From assembly GCA_944989445.1 (NCBI GenBank), contig CALYLW010000695.1, positions 519,233-583,232 on the forward strand: a DNA stretch of 64,000 nt, written 5' to 3'. The DNA is from Ampullaceana balthica (lineage: Eukaryota > Mollusca > Gastropoda > Lymnaeidae). The notes beneath the pieces are model-generated. The model had not been told where the DNA came from. It saw only the letters and a list, made by a program, of their open reading frames with translations, and did not search any database. A program made the position numbers and the translations under genes. This document shows, in pieces, positions 35,197 to 46,600 of this stretch (positions within the stretch are counted from its first letter, which is position 1; each line of letters starts with the position of its first letter).

Positions 35197-36543
35197 TCTA
35201 TATATATACAAATCAATGTATGTATGTATGTATGTCCTTTATAGCTGACTAAACCATTCATCCGATCACCATGAAACTTTTGGAGACTTTTGGGTACGCT
35301 CCTGGAATGGTAATTGGCAACTTTTTTGCAATATTTAACACTCATGGGGCGCCGGGGGCCCATAATATGATTTTTTTCTTATACTTATATGAACTATATA
35401 AAAATTACTTTAAGCGTTAGCTATTACGTAAATTGATGGATATTAACCAAATATTGTATATAACAACTTGGTAGCCAATATTGAAATACTATAGGGCACT
35501 AATTTCCTAATGTCCATTTCATCGTGGCTGGGGGCCCAAAAAGTATTTTTTCACAAACGTTTAAGATTTTATTCTCCATTCAATTATTAAAGATCTTGAG
35601 AAATATAGTTTCATATATCCACTATGAAATTGATTGAATTAAACATGTGTTTTGAACTTAACATTTTGCATTATATGGGCCCTGGGGCCGTTAAGGTCGA
35701 TTTTTGCTTATATGAGCTATATACAATTATTTTATGTGTTAGCTACTGAATAAATGAATAGATCTTAATTAACCAAACTTTGTATATAAAAACTTGGTAG
35801 CACATATTAAAATAACAAAGGGCACTGCACTTCTAAAGTCCAATTGTTCAGGCCTGGGGGCCCCAAATGTCTTTTTTTCCTATCTGAGATATTATTTGCC
35901 ATTCTATTTTTAACGTTCTTGAGAAATATATCCATAATGAAACCGAATTAAAATTAACAGCATTTTGAAATTTACATCTTACATCGATTGGGCCGGGGGC
36001 CACAAATGTTTTTTTTTGGTATACTCTAAGATATTATTTCCCACTCAGTTTTTAACGATCTTGAGAAATATATCCATTATGAAACTGAATTTAAATGAAC
36101 AGGTTTTCAAAATGTACATCTAGAATTGAATGGGCCCGGGGGCCCCTAAATGTATTTTTTTTCTTATATTAGCTAAATAAATATTAGTTTAATTGTTAGA
36201 TAATGAGAAAATAACTGGATTTTGACCAAACTTGGTATATAAAAACTTAAGAGCCTATATTAAATTACTATAGAGCACTGAGCTCCTAATGTCAATTTCC
36301 TCGGGGCTGGGGGCTCTAAATGTGTTTTACTAAACTTTTAGTATATTGTATTCCACATTCAAGTTTACACGATATTGATCAATACATATAAATATATTTA
36401 TATATTTGTAATGAAAATGAACAGATTCTTGAACGTCATATGTTAAACTGATGGGCTCGGTGACCCTTAAAGTAATTTTTTTTTAAATCTATATATGTAT
36501 TCCTTTTTAATGAGATCGTTGCATCGCACGATGGGTCTGCTAT
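35197..36543 (+). mobile_element. Second non-autonomous Helitron
   Basis: It starts TCTATATATATACAAATC after A, with (GTAT)n just inside, and ends GTTGCATCGCACGATGGGTCTGCTA-type sequence near 36543, where the usual CTAG has become CTAT. The interior has repeated modules with GGGCCCGGGGGCCCC-type blocks and AAACTTGGTATATAAAAACT, related to the distal half of the 20993-23593 element. No coding is seen. Confidence 0.7.
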
Positions 36544-36737
36544 TGCTAAAATAAACAACGATATTTTTAATTAACTACTAGAAATATATCGTGTATAAAG
36601 AAAAACGATGAGTAATAGCTTACCACATATTTTGGTAAAAAGCTGCAAACATTTTTCTAGGCCTCTAACTACTTTGATAAGGTAACGACCCTTTAAGCTG
36701 TGGGTGTGTGTATGAATATATATATATATATATCTCC

Positions 36738-37098
36738 CTCCGGAAATCAACGATAAATTAATCGATTAATCGTTAAAAAATTAATCGATTGTAATTAATT
36801 TTATCGATTAAAATTAAAGATTTTTTAAAATTTAATTTTATATTTTTTAATTATTTTTTTTAGTTATACACTTTTTCCTCGTATTATTATTATTTATTTC
36901 TTGCACAGCAGATAGAATTTGCTGTTACGTCACAAAATTTGGGAGCAATGGAATTACCGCGACTGAATCGATTTCGCGAAATAATGAATCGCGACTTTAC
37001 GGGATCTATATATGCGTTATATAAAATATAATTAATCGTTAATTAATCGATTATTTTTTACAGATTAATCGAAAAGAATCTTTTTAATCAGTACCAGC
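36738..37098. repeat. AT-rich segment dense in ATCGATTAAT palindromes
   Basis: Clusters of TTAATCGATTAA occur at 36760-36825 and again at 37025-37085, around a mid-part without them. This bilateral arrangement suggests a MITE, but I could not define matching ends. Confidence 0.4.
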
Positions 37099-39050
37099 CC
37101 GAATATACAAAAATATTTAGTCTTCCGTAAGGTGAAAGAATAAAGTGCGCACCTAATTCACATGTTGTATTTCTTAGCATATCTTCTGGAATTTTAGTTT
37201 GTTTATGTCTAGCAGCGTTGATGTTACTTGTAGAATAATTTATTTTTATTGGACTAAGCGCTTCAGTCTTCGCCCACTAATTTTAAACACACGATCTTTA
37301 AAAAGAAGTCTTTATTGAACAAAAAAACAACAACTCCAGCCACCTTTAAATGCAAACATAATTCGTCTTAAAATAAACTAACGCTTAGAAACAGTTCAAA
37401 CAAGGAATTCGTTATTGCGCTCGCTGATTGGTTATCTTTAAGATTTGACGTCATTTCTGCAATGGCGATATGAATGGCGTCAGTACTAGACTAATTATTC
37501 TCGAAAGTTGTTCTAAAAATCAAACATCATGTAAATAGCAAATTTCAAATGCGTGGATTTTTTTCCCGTCAGATTTTTACCGTACTTAGCACTTGGTTCA
37601 AAAACTCTTTACAACAACAAAAAATTAATGTAGCAATAATTTTTTTTAAAACTGCGTACGTGCCTTTGACAGCCGTTTCGCTTACATTTGTGAGAACTGT
37701 TTTGTGTTATGTTTACGTGCAGGCACGGGAATTAATTTAACGTGAAATCGAGATGACGTAATTATAGACAATTGCCGCCATAGAAAACAATTCAGCGTCG
37801 TCTGCAGGCAGTGAGATAAACGTTACAAAAACCACGTGAATAACAATCAATCGGCGGATCAACCGCACGTGCAGAAGTGCCAACCCGGAGTTCATTCTAC
37901 TACGCATACGTGAGTTTAAATATGTAATTTGACCGCTCCTCGAACCTGGGTCCGGCGTTCGCCCACATTGGATGAGGAGAGGGGAGGTCAGGGATGGGTT
38001 ACTAGAGTAAAGGGAAGGGCACTCGGGAATTCGTGGAAAAGGATTTGGGTTGGGAATGTGGATCGATATTGGGTTTTTGAGGCATTACGGAGTGTGGGGG
38101 AAAAGGATTAAGTGATGGGGGGATTGTAGTGTGGGAATGATGGAGTAGGGTGATGTGCTGGGACATTTTTACCTCTTTGAGAATCAGTGAGAGACACGCC
38201 CTCACCTAAGGGTTAATTTTTTTGGATAACATGTACCGTTGATATACAGAGGGGTCCGTTGTGATTTGACACCCTTTCAGAAATGCTCTCCTTCGCCACA
38301 CATACCCACACCCTAACCCCCACGCACAACCGCCAACCCCCCCCCACACACACACAACCCCAATACCCACACACACACAACCCCCCACCACCTCCATCTC
38401 CCTGCTGTTTATCCTCCCTAGCTCGGCCATGTTTATCTAACCGAGCAATGATGAGCAATCTTAACTACCCCTCATGGTCGCAGTTATTTGGTTATGTACA
38501 TACAATACACTACATACAAATGCATACGCTCTGGTCATTCGTTACGAGTTGATGTTAACTAGTGCAAAGTCCTGAGTGAAATCTCCACTAACGGTTATTG
38601 TGGAGATTTTAATCACGAGCGCAAAAATTATGAGAGGTGACTTTTGTCATTGAAATTAGAACAAACATTGACATTAGATTTGTCAAAATTAGTTCTGGCT
38701 TGTGGAGTTGTCAATGGTGTTACCCAATCGTACACCACCACCCTCCCCCCCACCCTCAATAAAAAAATCAGTTGTAAGTTTTTTTACAACTGTCGTCACG
38801 AGTTATGTTACATGTAACATCATTAAATACAGTATTTACATTACGAAACACAGTTTCTTTTAACACATGCTGTCCACTAGGAACACGTCATATTTCCGAG
38901 GCACAGCGGCTAACCTGCCGCGGCACATATGCTGCCGGACATATATATTGCCGGATTATATACTGCGGCACATATACTGCGACACATATTAAAATTGTGA
39001 TGAAATTTTGATTATAGAATATACGCTGTTAATTTGATATCTATGCTTTT
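37099..39050. other. Non-coding stretch with a C/CA-rich patch
   Basis: 38300-38400 is a C- and CA-rich low-complexity tract. A degenerate ACATATACTGCGGC-like repeat lies at 38920-38985. Open frames here are short and unrecognised. Confidence 0.5.
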
Positions 39051-39054
39051 TAAA

Positions 39055-39300
39055 TATGCGATGCTACTTTAAATATAAAATGATAATTTAAACTACAAAA
39101 TTCTACTTTTAAATTTACAATGCTAATTTTGACTACACAATTCTACTTTTAAATTTACAATACTACTTTTAAGGTATACAATGCTACCTATAAAAAATAC
39201 AGTGCTACTTTTAAATATAAATTGCTAATTTTAAATATAAAATGCTACATTTAAACATACAATGGTACTTTTGAAAGTACGACACTATTTTTAAATAAAT
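39055..39300. repeat. Degenerate ~20-bp tandem repeat
   Basis: About 12 imperfect units of CAATGCTACTTTTAAATATA, varying as AATTCTACTTTTAAATTTAC. Confidence 0.85.
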
Positions 39301-40014
39301 CTGAAATCTAATATGGCTAGTGATTTTGGTCGTAAAATCGAATGGTCTTAAGTTGCATTGTTCGTAGGTCGGGCACATTTTTTTTGAATGCCCGCAACTG
39401 GTGGACTATTAATGAGAAGTTGACGGCATTCTAATAACTTTACTACAGGGATGTCAAAAAGATTACGAACATTAAAATAAGTTGTCATAAGATGTTATAT
39501 CAGAAGATCTTTGAATAGAAAATGTTACCGAGTCACGTGACAACCTTGAGACGCCATCGGTTGATTTGCCAGCGAGAGACTTGAATTTGAAGGGAACATC
39601 TGAGAATCCAGTTCTTTATAAAAGTTTATCACTTCACGATGCTATCGCGAGGCGATGTGAGAAATCACTTGGTATAAATCTTGGTTTATTTTACGTCATC
39701 ACGTGGAATGGTGTTCTTTCGTACCATGCACCGTGTCGTCGAGTTGCTCTTCAAACACCAAGGACCAAGGTGCAAAGAAACTTCTGAAGCCGAGAATCAT
39801 AAATTTGAATTTTTTCCGTTGCTGACTCTATCGTTCATTGCACTAACTGCTACTCTGTATCAAAATTTGACAAATACCATCGTTTTCCCCAGAGACAAGA
39901 CGGTTCCTGTCCTAACGTGGGGTAGAGGAATAAGTTGCCCTTGAGTGTAGATCTGTCCGTTCACCTTCCCCCGGGCCAACACAAACATTAGATTTGAACG
40001 TCTTCGCATAAAAC
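39301..40014. other. Unassigned stretch downstream of the receptor gene
   Basis: Two overlapping plus-strand frames at 39566-39944 (73 and 87 codons) have ordinary composition but no recognisable domain or splice context. Confidence 0.45.
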
Positions 40015-40020
40015 TTTATT
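40015..40020 (-). terminator. Candidate polyadenylation signal of the receptor gene
   Basis: AATAAA on the minus strand, 200 bp beyond the stop at 40220-40222 and the first good signal downstream of it. Confidence 0.6.
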
Positions 40021-40219
40021 AAGTCCCATAACGTTATCCCAAAGACGAACCTGTCAATGAAGAGAATCTTTCAAATGTAGAATTAGAGACTAAAATCCAA
40101 ATGTATCCAAAAAGTTTGTATCCAGTGTTCTACCCATTACTTAAGACTTGCTTGGACTTTAAAAAAGCAAACCTTATATATATATATTTTTTTTTCTCTT
40201 AAATCGAAACTTTGTTTCG

Positions 40220-40620
40220 TTAAAAACGTCTTGTATTTAAAATTTTCTCTTCCGTGCACAGATCAATACATTTTTCCTTCGTGTCCTTCAATTTGACGAT
40301 TTTCTCACTCACGTTACAATCGTCTAATGAAAACACGGGCTTCGTGCTGTAAACGTTGGCCGGTGTCTCCGATGTCAGAACTTGGACCAATCTGGTGACA
40401 TGCTGCCGTCTGGTCAAGGCCGCCAACTTGAGGGCCAGTGCCGTGATGAGAGCGATGAGCAGGGTGACCAAGGTGACCACGACAACGAGGATTAGAGTGG
40501 TCAGTCCTGTGTCTTCTAAGGCTGACCTTGGCACGTCAAGGTCACGCCTCGGGGTCGAATTCAATGTGGTTGTTATTTGTGACGTAGAAGTACTAGAAGC
40601 CGTGGTTTTGTTATTCTTAT
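40220..40620 (-). CDS. Receptor exon 6: stalk, transmembrane helix, tail
   Basis: The acceptor CTATTTACAG precedes 40620. The frame gives a Thr/Ser-rich stalk (TTASSTSTSQITTTLNST), a 25-residue hydrophobic run of Leu, Val, Thr, Ile and Ala after DTGLTTL, then KLAALTRRQH and the tail to TAA. Within the tail AAC|GTGAGTGAG at about 40313 is a good donor match, so a longer form with further exons below 40 kb cannot be excluded. Confidence 0.85.
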
Positions 40621-43600
40621 CTGTAAATAGAGATGAATTGGAACCTTGAAGAGCGTGTCTTTTTATATATATATATATAATATAATTCGTTATGCGTCAT
40701 ATCTATTAATAAACAAGAATATCGGGGATTCCCTATTCAATTTTTCCTTTTAAATTAATCGTATATCTTAGTGGAGTCTACTAGGCTCATTGTATGGAGT
40801 CGTAAGCGTCTGGTTGTAAAGCTGCGCTGACTCTGATTTCATTGTGAACATTTAGTCAATGTTCGTTATGTCATCTTTGGTTATATAAAAGGATTTATGA
40901 GTGTGACTGCCAGAGTTTATTTTGAAATTATGTTTCCACACACCAAAGTCAGTTTAAATGGGTTTTAATCGCCAATGATTCACCGCCACCTCACACTCAC
41001 ACACACACACACACACGCTCATACACACACTCACACATTAACACACGCAAAAAAATCCCCCGTTAAAATTTTTGAACATTATGACAAACAAAGTAGCAGT
41101 GGATGATCGAGTGATTAGGACAAACATTCAAATAAATGAAAAAAGCCATTACAAGAATTTTCACTTCCATTGTCTTTATTTAATAAGAGTCGAACTTTGA
41201 ACACAATACTCTTCAAGTTTAAAGTAAAAACAAGAAAACATGTTTAATAATTTTTAATTTATTATTACAATTTAATTTTTTTTTAAATATCAATGGTGAC
41301 CACTAACGTAATGTGGCATTTCCGATTTGGGACTTTCAGATCTTGCACAAAAATTTAACAACAAAATCAACAATAAATATGAACACATGCTAAAATCAAC
41401 AATAAATATGAACACATGCTAAAATCAACAATAAATATGAACACATGCTTAAGCGTACCCTCGCCTTCCCTCACTCCCCCTTCTTTGTCACCTCTCTCTC
41501 TCCCCTCCACATCTCTCCTTTTCCGCCACCGATCCATAGGCGTGGCTGCTAGCTAACCTAGGGCTAGTGCCACCCAGTGGCTGACCCAGACCCCTTCACA
41601 CCCCTTCCTGGGTCACCGTTCTGACCACCACCTGTTGCTGGTGTCCTGAACACAGAGTTAAGACCTAAAATTTACATTATGTTTAATATCACAGAGCCAA
41701 CCCCAACGTCAAGCTGCTCAGCCCCAGCCATATACATTATACACACGTCGGCGATATATAAATTATTCACAAAATTTGCACATGACATGACAATAATAAA
41801 TGCAATCAACTAAAATATCATAGAAAAACCAACCAACACATGCAAAAATACACTCACGCGATGCGAAAGCTTTTTAAAAGCTACAATATAAATGCGCGCA
41901 CGCACTCACACACACATAAATACATAGAACAATCAATGAAAACTTAACGTAATGTTTCTTTAAATATAAATGACATGAAAATTTAGGAGAGAATTTTAAT
42001 TTAATATTTATTTGATTGCACAATTGTTTTATAAATACTAACATATACGTTACAGAACCTGTTAGTTTTTTCTTGAGAATCAATACATACTAGCAACTTT
42101 AAAGAAGTTTACTTTCAGGGCCAACCTACCCTTTAAAAAAACGGGGAGGGAAGGCAATGCTAAACAGCTCACTTCACTCATCAAAGAAAAGCTTTACAAT
42201 AATGCAATGGAGAAGCAACACCAGCCAATCATTCCACTACATACAGAAGCTTGACCAGCCAATAAATGCACTGCATACATTTGCTGCTCCAGACCAACAT
42301 GGCGCGCTGATTTTTAGAACGATTTAACTTTTGGGAGGGGCGGGATAGTTACTCAAAGTTTCCCAGACTTGTCAGACATCAGAACATGACAATAACATTA
42401 GTTCCACCTATGTTGGGTTGAGTCCAGCTCAGATATAAATAAATTATAACATATTCATTTCGTCATCCCCCCCCCTTTCATTAAAATGGCATCACGTTTA
42501 GAGACTGGCAACCAAGGCCAGGGTCGTCACTGAACACAAAAAAAAGGGGGGGGGGTAAAACAGTATAAAAATATATAATGTATGTGTTGTTTTCTCCTTT
42601 CCCATTGAAATCTACCACAAATCTAGCCACGCCCACTCTTTTTTTTTAAACAGACAAACTTTTCTGTAGAGTGTATAACAAAGGTGGCCAAAAACGCGGA
42701 TCGCGAGCCCATGCGGCTCTTCTGTGTTCACATTGCGGCTCTCTTTCAATTTATGAAAGAAATGTTACAAGGATTAGTAGAGGATTTATTTCTAATCCAG
42801 GTTTAATCTAATGACTCATTGTGCTTCAATTGCGGCCCTCAACAATTTTTATATATTTTAAAATGGCTATCAGTTACCACGGGTCTGGCCACGCCTGGTT
42901 TAGAGTGTAGAGCAAAAGTCATTTCTTTCGTTTGACTGACATGAATTTTGAAGTGCACAAAAGTCAATGTAAACGACGCGGTCAGGTTCATTGGTCATTT
43001 GCTCTGTGAGCTATTTGATTTTTTTTTCAATATGAACACAATTTGATGTCTAGGCTTCCTGGAAAATCAGTCTCGGGCGAAACTTTAAGGAAAACCCATG
43101 ATTTAAACTTTAACAATTCATTGATCCTTTTTTTTTGTGGTCATTATTAATACATCCTAATCTTACATTTTTAATATAAATAAATCTTATTCATGGATTC
43201 TTTTAAAACCTAATTTATACAGGATGTTCTAACCTTTATCTTCTAAATTTAGAAGTCTCATTTGCATATTCCGAAAATAAAATCCGGAGCACATCTTTCC
43301 TTCGACGCCTCCTCGACATTCGTCGATCTCCTGCTGCCCGGGTAAACACGAGTGACATTTAAAACACATATTGCGACCACTGTCTCGGTAGAACCCTGTA
43401 ACAGAGAGAAAATCGTTGCCGTTAATTCAAGCATTGTTACACGCTGACGAAATCGTCAGACTCATGTGTTTCTCTCAAAGACATTTTATAAACGTATGAG
43501 GAGGCGTAACTAGAGGGGTGCGGGAGGTGCGGACCGCACCGGGTGACACCATAGCAAGGGGAGACACCAAAACGTAAAATTCAGTATGTTCTCGTTATTT

Positions 43601-46600
43601 GGCGCTGGTAGACTTGGAGGTGGTCTATGGGGTAAGTCGTGAGGGGGTGACACCATGAGCTGCCGCACTGGGTGACACCAAACCTAGTGACGCCTCTGAA
43701 CTTATGTGATTCAAGCAATATTATAGTTAGCATCGATGCGAATACTGCCCCGATACTTTATATACCCATCAAAAGCAATCCATTACATTCAGAAGCCCTT
43801 TAAGGACACACAAGTGCACCCACACAGGTACATAACACATTCAGCTGTGACGTTGGGTGCGCTTAAAATGATGATCATACAGCGAAATTTTTCCGTAAAG
43901 ACAAAAACAAAAATAAAGGAAAGTACTAGAAGATACAGACAATATTCAAATGTGATGTAACTCTGGGTGCGTTTTGACAGCATGGCTCGGGATTTGTGGG
44001 GAAATAAGTGGGGAAGGCTTAGGGGGGGCGTACGTTTGATTCGAGTGTAAATGTGTATGAAGACCTGAGTTTAAAATGAATGACGCCCCTAACTGTAACA
44101 TTAAGCCAAGGTTGAAAAGTCTGTGGACCTTGTTATCGTGTTATCATCGCCGCCTCGAAAACACTTAGAGAAAACCCTGGTTACAGTTATTGTTCTTGGA
44201 TACTTCTGAGTTATTTTCTGAATTTGTTCGAGTTCCTTTTAATTTCGGCAACTTTTGAGACATCTGCGTGTGCATAAACTAGTGGTGGGAAAGTGGTGGA
44301 AAATGAATATTAAGTAATGGGTGGAATTTCAACGTTCTCTCATTAAATTTTCGAAATAAGCAAATTGAATTTTAATTCTTCGTAGTCTTTCTACTTCTTT
44401 CATTTACACTTTCACTTAACAAATTCTAACATTAGTTTATAATTCTTTCATTTGAAATCTCCGTCCTGATATCCACTTGGTCTAAAGTTTGATATCTCCA
44501 TCTTAATATTCCAAGTGATTTACAGGTTCAAATATCCGTCCCATTAACCCACCTGGACTACAGTTTTAAATCTCCGGCCTATTATCTCCCCTGGTTTATA
44601 TGATGAAATCTCCCTCCCAACAACTCACCTGGTTTACAAGCCCCGCAGACGGCATCTGTTGTGGCTGTGCACGGGCTGACCACCTCCATGTTGCCGCAAT
44701 CTGTGCACGGGACGCAGTAAGGGGCGTATGACGTCATCGCTGGGGAGAACAGGACAGGTCTTAATAATAACCATATATTACTTTGCCGAATATATCTGTT
44801 ATAACAGTGCTGATTGGAATTGGTAAGGAAGTCTGATTCTGACAATTTTTGTTAGAGAGTACAGTACCATTGAAATGTGTTCAGTGCAACAACAACAAAA
44901 CAACATGTAACCACCAATTCCTCCTTGTGGCTGTTGATAACGAATATTTGAGGACTAACGATGGTTCTGGTTTTATCTAACTCATACTGACATGTTTAAA
45001 AATAGCTTGACCAAAAAGGGTTAACTACTAACAAATTATTTTTAATTTTGATGAAAATCCTTTAGCCCAACAATTCCGGGGAGACAGCTAGTAAAGTGCA
45101 TCGGGATCCAAATAAAGACTCACGAAAAAGCTGTTCAGAAACTCCAATGAACTGTCTATAGTAGTCTATACAATAATATCAATCAAAATTAATTAAGCTC
45201 GTATCTACCTTGTGATGTAGATAAGATACTGTGACTTGATTCATTCATTGGTACATGCTAATGCTGGTGCCACTCAAATGATAAGTTAACTAGTGTGTGT
45301 GCGATGTTAAAATTGGGATATGCCCCCCCCTCCCACTTTCTACCATGATACCTAAGTGAGGAGATTCAACAGGGGCCCGCGTCGAGTACACCAACAAACT
45401 GTGTCCTTAACTGTGTCCTTAACTTACCACTAAACGAACCCTTCTGGCATTTGCCGCATTTTGTCTTCTGTTTTTTGGCCAGTTTACACGCCTTTTTCAC
45501 GTACTTCCCTGGCCCGCAGGGGCTGCACATTTTTTTACAGGTGGGGTTCTGAAATACAAACATAAGAAACTTAAAACTTCATAGGACAAAGGCGAATAAT
45601 CTGACACACATGTGGACAAAGACTCCGATACACAATGGATAAAGTCAGAGTCATCAGTTATAATATAATGGAAGGCTGACATTCCACATAGATTATTTAC
45701 AGAAATAACCTATTGAAATTCCAGCACCCACGTTGTTTCCTTTTCGTTCATTTTAGCCTTCTAGCTACGATCAAATGACGTGGCCAGCTAGAGACGACAC
45801 GGTTCTACGGAGCCAGCTAGAGACGACACGGTTCTACGGAGCCAGCTAGAGACGACACGGTTCTACGGAGCCAGCTAGAGACGACACGGTTCTACGGAGC
45901 CAGCTAGAGACGACACGGTTCTACGGAGCCAGCTAGAGACGACACGGTTCTACGGAGCCAGCTAGAGACGACACGGTTCTACGGAGACTTCTTAGACAAG
46001 AGCAGAGGCGGATTTTTAAACAAAAGTCGGCAGGCGGCTAATAGCCTGAGGAAATTCAACCTGTTGCAGCGAAGTTCATCTATTTCTTTGTTTACTATAT
46101 GTTACACCGTAGCCCTTGAAACAACACCAGTGATATAGCGTCTTTGACAGGAATGGTGCTATTTTCAGGGCCCGTGCTATTTCCAGGAGTGGTCCTCTTT
46201 GCAGGAATTACGCAATAGACACGAATTTCGCTGCCTACTTGCTCAGCCAATGATAAAGTAAGAAATCCAATCTCACTCTACCATCCCCGCCCTAGAAAAT
46301 ACCATATATTCTAAATAGCTATTGTCACATATAAAACGGGAGGTCGTGACTGGGTTTCCCTGCCATCCAGAGGCGTGGCGAAGTGGGGGGCGGTGGGGTG
46401 GGGTGGGGGGTACACAAGCCAAAGAACATGGCGCTAAAACGAGGCTTATGATGTTAAGTGAACGAGGGGGAAAAAGATAGATTAGGAGGGGGCGCCGATG
46501 TTATAGTTCGACCCCGGGTGTAACATTCATCCTGGCTACGCCACTGCCGTCATCATACCACAGGAAACTTCTTAGAAATCAACACGGCGTTTCCCAAAGT

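Noticed and set aside
39566..39944. Two overlapping plus-strand frames downstream of the receptor
   Set aside because: No domain, splice context or homology I can name; too short to call.
40220..40420. A death domain in the receptor tail
   Set aside because: The tail is only 69 residues, shorter than a death domain, and shows no matching hydrophobic pattern.
40356..40649. A 97-codon plus-strand frame
   Set aside because: It is the antisense of the receptor's transmembrane exon, which has phase, splice and domain support.
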